From: an uncultured Patescibacteria group bacterium
Lineage (GTDB): Bacteria; Patescibacteriota; Microgenomatia; UBA1406; GWC2-37-13
NCBI GenBank assembly: GCA_938010745.1
Contig: CALLVF010000042.1
Location: forward strand, 1 to 6,497
DNA: 6,497 bases
Reading direction: 5' to 3'
Shown: positions 1 to 6,359 of the stretch, in pieces
Layout of the letters: each line of letters starts with the position of its first letter
How positions within the stretch are numbered: the first letter of the stretch is position 1
The notes under the pieces: model-generated
The model's database searches: none
Seen by the model: the letters and a program-made list of their open reading frames with translations, nothing else
Told to the model about the DNA's origin: nothing
Position numbers and translations under genes: made by a program

Positions 1-724
1 GATTAAAGAATTGAGAGGCAAGAAAATAGATCGCTGTGTAGGAAAACTTAAATTCGTCTTTTTTTATCGGTGCTTTTATAATTTCAATGACAGATTTTTT
101 TCTATCCCAAAAAATAAAAAGAAAAAAAGTTAGTGGACCTAAGATTCCAAAAGCAAAAATCACTGTGAAGATATTTACTGTCTTGAAGTAAATTAAGAAA
201 AAAATGAATATAGTTTTTAAAAGATTACTTAAGTTTAAGAGTATTTGTGCCTGGGTTACTTTTTTTAAAGCTATAAGAGTATTTAAGACAAAATTTTGCA
301 AAACAAAAAAAAATACAGAAAAAATTGTTAAATAAAGCTCCCACCAAGGAGCATAAGTTTTGAAAAATATCATGTCAAGGTACGGAAATAAAACCAACAA
401 AACAATAATCACAATTGCCGAAAAAAAAGACTGATAAAAAAAAGTGGTTTTAATAAATGAATAAAGTCGATGGGTTTTTTTCTCATAAATTTCTGGCAGG
501 AAACTATAAATTGATGCAGAGATTCCAAAATCTAAGATATTTGCCAGTACGTAAACGATTCCTAAAAGCACTGATAAAGTTCCATAATCAACAGGATTCA
601 TTAGTCTGACAAGTAAAAAGGCAAAATAAGCAGTAAAAAATATGTTTAGGTAATTACCAAAAGTATTTATAAGAATATTTTTGGTTGTTTGACTTTTTAA
701 GGAGGAAAGAAATTTCTTCATCAT
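1..724 (-). CDS. Polysaccharide flippase (Wzx-like), C-terminus cut by window edge
   Basis: The frame is open from an ATG at 724 (a second ATG follows at 721) to the left edge, giving 241 residues with no stop. The protein starts with a short basic stretch (MMKK) and is then very hydrophobic. Likely membrane spans lie at about residues 18-40, 46-64, 96-115, 130-152, 168-180 and 184-206, and another begins near 228. The pattern around residues 40-70 (R-L-M-N-P-x-D-Y-G-T-L, then an F-G-I-S-A turn) resembles the first helices of the polysaccharide biosynthesis/Wzx family in the MATE/MVF superfamily. Members usually have 400-500 residues and 12-14 spans, so about half is present. The family moves undecaprenyl-linked glycan units across the cytoplasmic membrane. 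The divergent gmd next door supports a surface-polysaccharide role. A MurJ-like or other MVF transporter remains possible. The family is fairly sure, the substrate unknown. Confidence 0.8.
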   Translation of the reverse strand, partial: MMKKFLSSLKSQTTKNILINTFGNYLNIFFTAYFAFLLVRLMNPVDYGTLSVLLGIVYVLANILDFGISASIYSFLPEIYEKKTHRLYSFIKTTFFYQSFFSAIVIIVLLVLFPYLDMIFFKTYAPWWELYLTIFSVFFFVLQNFVLNTLIALKKVTQAQILLNLSNLLKTIFIFFLIYFKTVNIFTVIFAFGILGPLTFFLFIFWDRKKSVIEIIKAPIKKDEFKFSYTAIYFLASQFFN

Positions 725-734
725 TGTGTAGCAT

Positions 735-743
735 ATTATAACA
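735..743 (-). promoter_or_regulatory. Extended -10 promoter for the flippase gene
   Basis: Read on the minus strand, this is TGTTATAAT, a perfect extended -10 element (TGn plus TATAAT). No good -35 box lies 16-18 bp upstream (TTCATT at 17 bp, 3 of 6 matches), which is tolerable for an extended -10 promoter. Transcription would start near position 728, only a few bases before the ATGs at 724 and 721, so the transcript would be leaderless or nearly so. No ribosome-binding site could fit in front of the gene. Confidence 0.55.
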
Positions 744-799
744 AAATAAAACTTTAAAATGAAAAATGATATATGGCCAAAAAATAAATAAATTTTTAG

Positions 800-805
800 T
801 ATAAT
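800..805 (+). promoter_or_regulatory. Candidate -10 box for gmd
   Basis: A perfect TATAAT lies 31 bp before the gmd start codon, which would put the transcription start near 812 and give a leader of about 25 nt. The 20 bp upstream are almost pure A/T but hold no recognisable -35 hexamer, and there is no TGn extension. With the opposing box at 735-743 it makes a compact divergent promoter region, in which the two -10 boxes are about 60 bp apart. In such A/T-rich DNA a chance TATAAT is plausible. Confidence 0.4.
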
Positions 806-836
806 AATCCTTATTATTTGTTTTTTTGATTTTTTT

Positions 837-1823
837 ATGAAAAAAACAGCTTTAATTACCGGTATTTTAGGTCAAGATGGGCCATATTTGGCAAAATTTC
901 TTATTAGAAGAGATTATAAAGTTTATGGATTAATTAGACGCTATTCGAACCCAAATTTTGAAAATTTAGATTATTTGGGAATTACATCGAAAGTTGAATA
1001 TGTTGAGGGTGATATGACTGATGAATCATCTCTTTTGAATTTGATAAGACTTCTTCGTCCCAACGAAGTTTATAATTTAGCCGCTCAATCATTTGTTGGC
1101 TCCTCATTTGAACAGGCAAAATTAACCACCGAGGTTAACTCCTTGGGTCCCCTTTATCTTTTGAATGCGATAAAACTTTTTTCCCCAACAACAAAATTTT
1201 ATCAGGCTTCAACATCGGAGATGTTTGGACTGCAGCATACTAATGGTTACCAGGATGAAAAAACTCCCTTTCATCCTCGCTCTCCTTATGGAGTGTCTAA
1301 AGTTTATGCTTATTGGATTACTGTTAATTTTCGTGAGGCTTACGGACTTTTTGCTTGCAATGGGATTTTGTTTAATCATGAATCCCCTATCCGAGGTCTT
1401 CAATTTGTTACTCGCAAAATAACCGATGGGGTGGCAAAGATTAAATATGGTTTGGCAAAAGAATTACGCCTGGGAAACCTTGATGCCAAGCGCGATTGGG
1501 GGTTTGCTGGCGATTATGTTGAGGCAATGTATCTGATGCTTCAGCAGGAAAATCCTGATGATTATGTGGTGGGAACTGGGGAAAATCATTCTGTTGAAGA
1601 ATTTGTTCAATTGGCTTTTAAATATGCGGATATTAAAGACTGGAAAAAATATATCGTTATTGATCCTCAGTTTAAAAGACCTTCGGAAGTGCCTAATTTA
1701 AAAGCCAATCCAAAAAAAGCTTTTGAAAAATTAGGCTGGCGACCAAAGATAAGTTTTCAAGAATTAGTGAAGATGATGGTTGAGGCGGATTTGAAAAGGA
1801 TTAAAAAGACTGCAGAAAGCTAA
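837..1823 (+). CDS. gmd: GDP-mannose 4,6-dehydratase
   Basis: This 328-residue extended SDR enzyme converts GDP-mannose to GDP-4-keto-6-deoxymannose, the branch point to GDP-fucose, GDP-rhamnose and GDP-perosamine, in the cytoplasm. Visible signatures are the Rossmann glycine motif GILGQDG (residues 9-15), NLAAQS (80-85), STSEMFG (125-131) with the T126/E128 pair, YGVSK (151-155) with catalytic Y151 and K155, the family hallmark NHESP (180-184) followed by FVTRKIT, and LGNLDAKRDWGFAGDYVEAM, where the protein binds the sugar nucleotide. The C-terminus carries the usual RPSEV and KLGWRPK motifs. Length is at the short end for the family (about 320-370). The start is secure because MKKTALITG matches the family N-terminus, although no Shine-Dalgarno motif precedes it. 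The enzyme that would finish the sugar (Fcl, Rmd or Per) is not in the window. The adjacent flippase supports glycan synthesis. Confidence 0.95.
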   Translation: MKKTALITGILGQDGPYLAKFLIRRDYKVYGLIRRYSNPNFENLDYLGITSKVEYVEGDMTDESSLLNLIRLLRPNEVYNLAAQSFVGSSFEQAKLTTEVNSLGPLYLLNAIKLFSPTTKFYQASTSEMFGLQHTNGYQDEKTPFHPRSPYGVSKVYAYWITVNFREAYGLFACNGILFNHESPIRGLQFVTRKITDGVAKIKYGLAKELRLGNLDAKRDWGFAGDYVEAMYLMLQQENPDDYVVGTGENHSVEEFVQLAFKYADIKDWKKYIVIDPQFKRPSEVPNLKANPKKAFEKLGWRPKISFQELVKMMVEADLKRIKKTAES

Positions 1824-1830
1824 TCCTTTT
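1794..1830. terminator. Bidirectional hairpin terminator shared by gmd and kbl
   Basis: AAAAGGATTA at 1794-1803 is repeated as its exact reverse complement TAATCCTTTT at 1821-1830, giving a perfect 10-bp stem with a 17-nt loop. Each arm ends in four A or T residues, so from either direction the stem closes with a short U run, as expected of a symmetric Rho-independent terminator. The left arm lies in the last codons of gmd and the right arm covers most of the kbl stop codon. The two genes converge with only 5 bp between stops, so there is no other room for terminators. The stem has only two G-C pairs and the U run is short, so efficiency is uncertain. Confidence 0.55.
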
Positions 1831-3079
1831 AGGCAAATATTTTTAAAATGTTGACAAGATTTTTTAAAAGAAGATCAATAGCTTTTTGACTGTGATTAGC
1901 GCAAAGCTGAATTCTTATCTCATCTTTCCCTTGAGGCACCACCGGATAACTGATAGCCGTTGTTAAAAATCCCTTTTGGAAAAGTTTGCGAACAATTGTT
2001 CTTGTTTTTTCTGCATTTGCGATTAAAACCGGCTGCACTGGATGGTATGAATCAGCGGCTAAGGGAATGTTGAATTTTTTTGCTTGTTTTTTAAAGTAGA
2101 GGATATTTTCTTTAAGTTTTTGACGCATTCTTTTTCCCTCTTTTTCTTGAGCAATTTTTAACGCTTCAAGGGAGGCAGCTGCGGTGCCGGCTGTTAAATT
2201 GTTTGAATAAATGTAGGTGGCAGCTGATTCTTTGAGATAATCAATAATTGTCTTCTTGGAGACGACATATCCCCCATCAGTACCAAAAGCCTTCCCAAAG
2301 GTACCAACTAAAACATCAACCTCTGTCTGGCAAAACTCCTCCGCTCCCCTTCCTTTTTCTCCCAAAACACCAACCCCATGAGCATCATCAACAATTATTA
2401 AGATGCCGTTTTTAAAGTTTTTATCATATTTGTCTTTAATTTGTCTTATGGTTTTTAGATCTTGAACTTCCCCAAGCATACTAAAAACTCCATCTGTAAT
2501 AATTAAAACCCGATCAAATTTGAACGAAGCATTTTTGATGATAGTTTCTAGATCTACCATGTTAAGATGTTTAAAAATTACTTTATTTTCTTTTGGCAGT
2601 TTAGCCAATCTTATGGCATCAATGATACTTCGATGATTTAGCTCATCGGAAACAACCAAAACCTTATCATTTATTAACGTGTTTTTTCTTTGGCCAACAA
2701 GCAAAGGAAATATCACTCCTTGATTGGCAGCAAAGGCTGAGGAAAAGATCATTCCGGCTTCTTTTTGATGAAATTTTGCGATCTTCTCTTCCAATTGTTG
2801 ATGTAAAGCAATTGTTCCTGAGATAAAACGCACTGCTCCAGGGCCAGTACCATATTTTTCGCTAGCTTTTTTTTCTTTTTCTTTTAATCTTTTATTAAAG
2901 CGCAGTCCCAAATAGTCGTTACTGTTGAAGATAAAATACTTTCTACCTGCAATTACTGCCCTTGGTGTTTTTTCACTGGTGAAGCCGTCAATGACTTTTT
3001 CTTTTCTTTTGCTAGTATGACTTCTGTCAATTGTCTCAATTTCTTTTTTCAGTAAATCTAAAAAATTGTCAGTACTCAT
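1829..3079 (-). CDS. kbl: Glycine C-acetyltransferase (2-amino-3-ketobutyrate CoA ligase)
   Basis: This PLP enzyme of the alpha-oxoamine synthase family cleaves 2-amino-3-oxobutyrate with CoA to glycine and acetyl-CoA. An ATG at 3079 gives 416 residues; an in-frame TTG at 3091 would add four. I prefer the ATG, though neither start has a clear ribosome-binding site. In TTG-start numbering: NSNDYLGL (56-63), the GTGPGAVRF..GT substrate loop (81-93), H153 in ELNHRSIID (stacks on PLP), TDGVFSMLG (199-207), VDDAHGVG (234-241) with D235 and H238, and GTFGKAFG (263-270) with Schiff-base lysine K267. YSNNL and YPVVPQG look more like Kbl than BioF. The usual acidic residue of the SM(D/E)G motif is leucine here. 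The gene overlaps the end of tdh by 11 bp, which suggests translational coupling and settles the function better than sequence alone. BioF-like activity is the main alternative. Confidence 0.88.
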   Translation of the reverse strand: MSTDNFLDLLKKEIETIDRSHTSKRKEKVIDGFTSEKTPRAVIAGRKYFIFNSNDYLGLRFNKRLKEKEKKASEKYGTGPGAVRFISGTIALHQQLEEKIAKFHQKEAGMIFSSAFAANQGVIFPLLVGQRKNTLINDKVLVVSDELNHRSIIDAIRLAKLPKENKVIFKHLNMVDLETIIKNASFKFDRVLIITDGVFSMLGEVQDLKTIRQIKDKYDKNFKNGILIIVDDAHGVGVLGEKGRGAEEFCQTEVDVLVGTFGKAFGTDGGYVVSKKTIIDYLKESAATYIYSNNLTAGTAAASLEALKIAQEKEGKRMRQKLKENILYFKKQAKKFNIPLAADSYHPVQPVLIANAEKTRTIVRKLFQKGFLTTAISYPVVPQGKDEIRIQLCANHSQKAIDLLLKNLVNILKIFA

Positions 3080-4031
3080 TTTGTTTTTCAATAATTTTTT
3101 TAATTCCGGAAAACATTATTGAGACGGTTTCGTCAAAATCATATTTTGGCTGCCAACCCCAATCCTCTCTTGCCTTTGAATCATCAATCGTCTGTGGCCA
3201 AGAATCAGCGATTGTCTGTATTTGTGGGTTGATTTTGTAGCTTATGGAAAAGTCAGGCAAGAATTTTTTTATCTTTAAGGCCAGTTGCTTTGGGGTAAAA
3301 CTGAAAGCGTAAAGATTATAACTGGTTCTAATTTTAATTTTCTTAGCTTGAGTATCTAAAATTTTTATTGTTGCCAGGATAGCATCTTCCATATACATCA
3401 TTGGCAGGTTAGTATCCTCTCTTAACGGACACTGATATAAGTTTTTTTTAATTGCCTCGTAAAAAATCCATTTGGCATATTCAGTTGTCCCTTGGGAGGG
3501 GGGAGTTTTGTAATCTAAAAGACCAGGGTAACGAAGGGAGCGGACGTCTACTCCCCATTTTAAAAAATAGTATTGACATAAAAGCTCTCCGGCTCTTTTG
3601 GTTAATCCATACATGGTGGTTGGCTCAATTATTGTGCTTTGGGGAGTGTTGTTTTTGGGAGTTGTTGGTCCAAAAACAGCAATTGATGAAGGCCAAAAAA
3701 CTTTTAGGTGAAATTCTTTTGCCAAATCAAGGGTATTTTTTAATCCCAAAAGATTGGTGGCAAAAGCCCCATCAGGATCAATTTCGCTTTTTACTGACAA
3801 AAATGAAGCTAAGTTAATTATCGTTGTTATTTGAAATTTTTTTACTAAAGCGGCGATCTCTTCTGGATTAAGAATTGAGGCTTTTACGGCTATCCCTTGG
3901 TAATCTTCAGGGATAGTTGTGTGACCGACAGCCACTACCTGATTTTCCCCATAAATCCTTTTTAAGACAGCGGTTAACTCACTTCCAATCTGACCAAACG
4001 CTCCAATTACTAAAAATTTTTCCTTTTTCAT
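3069..4031 (-). CDS. tdh: L-threonine 3-dehydrogenase, SDR (epimerase-like) type
   Basis: This 320-residue cytoplasmic enzyme oxidises L-threonine to 2-amino-3-oxobutyrate with NAD+. It is the short-chain dehydrogenase form related to UDP-galactose epimerases, not the zinc-dependent form of E. coli. Visible features are the Rossmann motif GAFGQIG (10-16), NLASFLS (73-79), WPSSIAVFGPTTP (113-125) with S115/S116, YGLTK (141-145) with catalytic Y141 and K145, RSLRYPGLL (164-172), GTTEYA (181-186), LPMMYMEDAI (209-218), YNLYAFSFTP (238-247), and the C-terminal ADSWP, DDS and DWGWQPKYD blocks. Together these are diagnostic of this subfamily rather than of a sugar epimerase. ATG at 4031 is the only reasonable start, since an in-frame TAG lies just upstream. 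AGGAAGG (4048-4054) is the only Shine-Dalgarno-like motif in the window, but at 16 nt it is too far for a standard site. Kbl, encoded immediately downstream, uses the unstable product. Confidence 0.93.
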   Translation of the reverse strand: MKKEKFLVIGAFGQIGSELTAVLKRIYGENQVVAVGHTTIPEDYQGIAVKASILNPEEIAALVKKFQITTIINLASFLSVKSEIDPDGAFATNLLGLKNTLDLAKEFHLKVFWPSSIAVFGPTTPKNNTPQSTIIEPTTMYGLTKRAGELLCQYYFLKWGVDVRSLRYPGLLDYKTPPSQGTTEYAKWIFYEAIKKNLYQCPLREDTNLPMMYMEDAILATIKILDTQAKKIKIRTSYNLYAFSFTPKQLALKIKKFLPDFSISYKINPQIQTIADSWPQTIDDSKAREDWGWQPKYDFDETVSIMFSGIKKIIEKQNEY

Positions 4032-4057
4032 AAAGAAATGAGTCGCGCCTTCCTAAG

Positions 4058-4097
4058 AAATCATTTGATTTGTAAGCTGCTTTTATAAAACAGTAAA
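4058..4097 (-). promoter_or_regulatory. Possible tdh-kbl promoter with overlapping palindrome
   Basis: On the minus strand TTTACT (4097-4092) and TACAAA (4074-4069) are separated by 17 bp, each matching the -35 or -10 consensus at four of six positions. A start near 4062 would leave a leader of about 31 nt before tdh. The 14-bp sequence at 4058-4071 has 6-bp arms AAATCA/TGATTT around two bases and overlaps the -10 box and start point, where a dimeric repressor might bind. The gap between the large exported gene and tdh (4032-4105) shows no terminator hairpin, so read-through into tdh is also possible. The support is weak. Confidence 0.3.
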
Positions 4098-4105
4098 GTG
4101 TTTAT

Positions 4106-6196
4106 TTAGTTTGTTCCAAAATTTCTTACCATTTCATCAAAAGTATATTTTTTACTGTGATTTTTCCCCTCATCAACAACTTCAAAGTAGTAAGGTACCT
4201 TTGGCAAAATAGTGTCATCAATTGTTATTATTCCATTATTGTCTGGTGCCAAAACAACTACATTTTGATTAGACATTTCTAATTTTACGTATAAAAGTGA
4301 ATTTTTTTTCAGTCTAAATTGATAACTTGAGATTGTTGGTGTGAAATTAATGTTTGGATTTGAGGTTGCTTTTGTTTTTTTACCTTGGAAAAAACCAACG
4401 ATGATGTTGAATAATTTTGTATGAAACGGTTCAAAGTGATTCTCTTTTTTTTCCTTAAACTGATATTTTACCAAGTAAGTGGAAATTTTTTCCTTTGGGT
4501 TAATTTTTTTCTCATCAATTTCAACATCAAAAAATCCATTTTCATTTGCTTGAGCAATTTGAACAATGTTATCTTTTTGTTTGAAGTAAACATAACCTAA
4601 AGGATGAGATAATTGACCGGTAAACTTAATTTTTCTATCGTTTGTTTTTAATTGTGAGTAACTAACTATTGATATTGGGTAGTATTGAGGACCTTTTTTT
4701 GGATAAAGAGGAACATCGCGATGTTCAGGTTTATCTTTTTCAACAATTACTTCATTTGGCGAGTAAAGATTTCTATAGATTTTTTTGTATTCTGGATTAA
4801 TTTTTGGATTTTTTATAAATAGATATTCAGCTGGTGGTTTGATTTGGAGTATGTATTTGCCGGGACCGACATAAAATGAAAAAAATCCATCTTCTTTGGT
4901 TGTGTACGGGTTAATCATCCCAATTCTTTTTACAATTTTATTGTTATCATCATTAAGATAAATTTTTACATCTTTAATTGGTTCAAGCGATAAACTATCA
5001 AAAACTCTTCCGAAAGGATCCCAAAAGATAGAAACGCAGCGAGTATATGCGGCAGAGGTAAAGTCAAATGTCGAAAACTGAATCGATCGATCTCTTCCAT
5101 AATCTGAGGTGCCCGATCTAAAGAAGACTCCATAGAATGTGTGTGTGGTTGTATAAGGAGTGCTACTGTATACGACTTTTTCTATCTTTCTATCAGTTGT
5201 TATAAATGGATTTGGTCCATCGACAATGAATGTGTGATTGCTTGCCCCAGATATTTTTAATAATTGATCGACTTGTCTGTTGCCACTTGTGCACATTGTG
5301 TTTCCAACTGTTGCAACGCAGGCGACAAGATATATATCTCTATCCGTTGGAAAGCCCTCACCTTTTACTTTTAGTCTATGCTGAGTGTGACCAGCGGGAG
5401 TAATTGGCCCTTCATAGTAACTTGAATTTAAGCATATCCATGTTTGGCCTTGAAGTTCTGGTTTGTTTAGCGGGTTGGAAGTAGTATTGCGATTATTAAT
5501 GGGTGTTGGCGTCGCCGTAAGCTCTATGTAAGTGGGTGTTGGAATTGGTGTTGGTGTTGGCGTTGGTGTTGGTGTTGGTGATGGGTTTGGTCTTCGTGGT
5601 GGTGGTGTTTCAGGCGTATCAGGAGGAGGTGGTGGTGGCGGTGGTGTTTGAGGTGTTTCAGGAGGAGGTGGTGGTGTTGGTGTTAAAAGTGTCGTTGGTA
5701 TTGTTGGAGTTGGATTTGTTGGTGGTTGTGTAGGTGGAATTTCTTTTTTTCGACAGCAAGTATTGCTATTTCCGCATGGCTCGCAGCTAACTGTTTCACA
5801 TTCAACATTAGGCTCAGATGATGAATATCTCCACTCATTAGAACATGATGGCTCACATCTTGTATTTGACATTTTAACGCAGCTTCCTGCTCTTGATCCA
5901 CTTCTTTGATTGCATTGAATTACAGCAGGGGTTGGTGTTGAATTAGAGGTACATGGACCACATCGAGAATTAAACTGCCATGGACAAGATGGTCCTCCTG
6001 CTCCAGTATCATTACAGCCTTCTTTATTGCATATTCTCTTTCCTCCGCCAGGGCAGTTCTCCTCATAAGTTTCTGAACAGTACTTCTTACCTTCAGGACA
6101 CCTTACAGCATAGACGTTTTTAAGCGGTAAATTACTTCTAATAAAAGGATAAATAAAAAATAAAACCAATAACGTAATTAACAATTTTTTTTTCAT
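4106..6196 (-). CDS. Large exported Cys-rich, Pro/Thr-linker, beta-domain surface protein
   Basis: I do not recognise a named family for this 696-residue protein. Residues 1-30 are a signal peptide: KKK, a hydrophobic core at about 5-19, and a likely cut after VYA (28-30). Residues 31-150 hold 17 cysteines in CxxC, CC and spaced patterns, suggesting a disulfide-knotted extracellular module. Residues 154-233 are a Pro/Thr linker ending in PTPTPTPTP-type repeats. Residues 250-395 look like a beta-rich domain with four scattered cysteines (255, 293, 302, 387). Residues 395-460 (GRVFDSLSLEPIKDVKIYL, then EDGFFSFYVGPGKYIL) resemble the carboxypeptidase-regulatory-like/prealbumin fold. Two more possible beta segments follow at about 522-560 and 615-675. 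No C-terminal membrane span, LPXTG motif or catalytic motif is visible, so it is probably secreted or held non-covalently on the surface. The ATG at 6196 is set by the signal peptide; no Shine-Dalgarno motif precedes it. Adhesion or scaffold roles are guesses. Confidence 0.85.
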   Translation of the reverse strand: MKKKLLITLLVLFFIYPFIRSNLPLKNVYAVRCPEGKKYCSETYEENCPGGGKRICNKEGCNDTGAGGPSCPWQFNSRCGPCTSNSTPTPAVIQCNQRSGSRAGSCVKMSNTRCEPSCSNEWRYSSSEPNVECETVSCEPCGNSNTCCRKKEIPPTQPPTNPTPTIPTTLLTPTPPPPPETPQTPPPPPPPPDTPETPPPRRPNPSPTPTPTPTPTPIPTPTYIELTATPTPINNRNTTSNPLNKPELQGQTWICLNSSYYEGPITPAGHTQHRLKVKGEGFPTDRDIYLVACVATVGNTMCTSGNRQVDQLLKISGASNHTFIVDGPNPFITTDRKIEKVVYSSTPYTTTHTFYGVFFRSGTSDYGRDRSIQFSTFDFTSAAYTRCVSIFWDPFGRVFDSLSLEPIKDVKIYLNDDNNKIVKRIGMINPYTTKEDGFFSFYVGPGKYILQIKPPAEYLFIKNPKINPEYKKIYRNLYSPNEVIVEKDKPEHRDVPLYPKKGPQYYPISIVSYSQLKTNDRKIKFTGQLSHPLGYVYFKQKDNIVQIAQANENGFFDVEIDEKKINPKEKISTYLVKYQFKEKKENHFEPFHTKLFNIIVGFFQGKKTKATSNPNINFTPTISSYQFRLKKNSLLYVKLEMSNQNVVVLAPDNNGIITIDDTILPKVPYYFEVVDEGKNHSKKYTFDEMVRNFGTN
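5535..5582. repeat. Hexanucleotide tandem array coding a (Pro-Thr)n tract
   Basis: Eight 6-bp units of consensus GGTGTT stand head to tail. Five are perfect; the others are GGAATT, GGCGTT and GGTGAT. Read on the minus strand they encode the Pro-Thr dipeptide repeats at about residues 205-221 of the large exported protein. Unit gain or loss by slippage would keep the reading frame and only change linker length. Confidence 0.8.
5598..5676. repeat. 39-bp tandem duplication in the Pro-rich linker
   Basis: The 40 bases from 5598 and the 40 bases from 5637 match at 36 positions, so a 39-bp (13-codon) unit occurs twice in tandem. The shared core TCAGGAGGAGGTGGTGGTG lies at 5619-5637 and 5658-5676. 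On the minus strand the units encode two similar 13-residue blocks of the linker, poly-Pro with ETPQT in one and DTPET in the other. This points to growth of the linker by in-frame duplication. Confidence 0.75.
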
Positions 6197-6209
6197 ACTT
6201 TAAAATAAT

Positions 6210-6359
6210 TTATTGACTAACAAAGCCAACTAAAGCTAACGTGTTGTTTCTTGTTTCATAAATTATTGGATTAATACCTCCATTATGGAATAGTTTTTTA
6301 TTTATTCTATATCCTCTATTGCCATTGATATCGTAAAAAAATTCCTTTACAAGAATCAT
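6210..6359 (-). CDS. Hypothetical 49-residue ORF upstream of the exported protein
   Basis: An ATG at 6359 opens a 49-codon frame ending in TAA at 6212-6210, 13 bp before the start of the large exported gene. It begins MILVKEFFYDINGNRGYRI and ends LALVGFVSQ. I recognise no family, signal peptide or membrane span. There is no Shine-Dalgarno motif, only an A-run just before the ATG. The same frame stays open upstream of this ATG for another 19 codons (to 6416) without a further ATG, GTG or TTG start, so this may be only the tail of a longer broken gene. The short spacing suggests co-transcription with the exported protein if it is real. Confidence 0.35.
   Translation of the reverse strand: MILVKEFFYDINGNRGYRINKKLFHNGGINPIIYETRNNTLALVGFVSQ

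Noticed and set aside
803..818. AATAAT/ATTATT hairpin followed by T-runs before gmd, like a terminator or leader element
   Set aside because: The stem has no G-C pair, overlaps the -10 box and is the kind of repeat expected by chance in such A/T-rich DNA.
3069..3071. TGA as a possible glycine codon (genetic code 25, as in Gracilibacteria/SR1)
   Set aside because: TGA ends tdh exactly where the family normally ends, glycine is coded by GGN throughout, and no in-frame TGA occurs in the other recognised genes.
3452..3817. A 121-codon plus-strand open frame
   Set aside because: It lies wholly antisense to tdh, whose family motifs run through the same bases. The translation has no recognisable domain, and an open antisense frame is easily produced by the codon use of the real gene.
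3069..4031. UDP-glucose 4-epimerase or another sugar-nucleotide epimerase acting with gmd
   Set aside because: The LPMMYMEDAI, SFTP, ADSWP and DWGWQP blocks and the overlapping kbl gene fit the SDR threonine dehydrogenase subfamily instead.
5535..5676. Clustered short repeats suggestive of a CRISPR array
   Set aside because: The units are 6 bp or 39 bp head to tail without unique spacers, and they fall in frame within a coding linker.
5536..5733. A plus-strand frame with a Leu/Val-rich, membrane-like translation
   Set aside because: It is the antisense reading of the Pro/Thr repeats of the exported protein; GGT and GTT repeats naturally read as Leu and Val in that frame.
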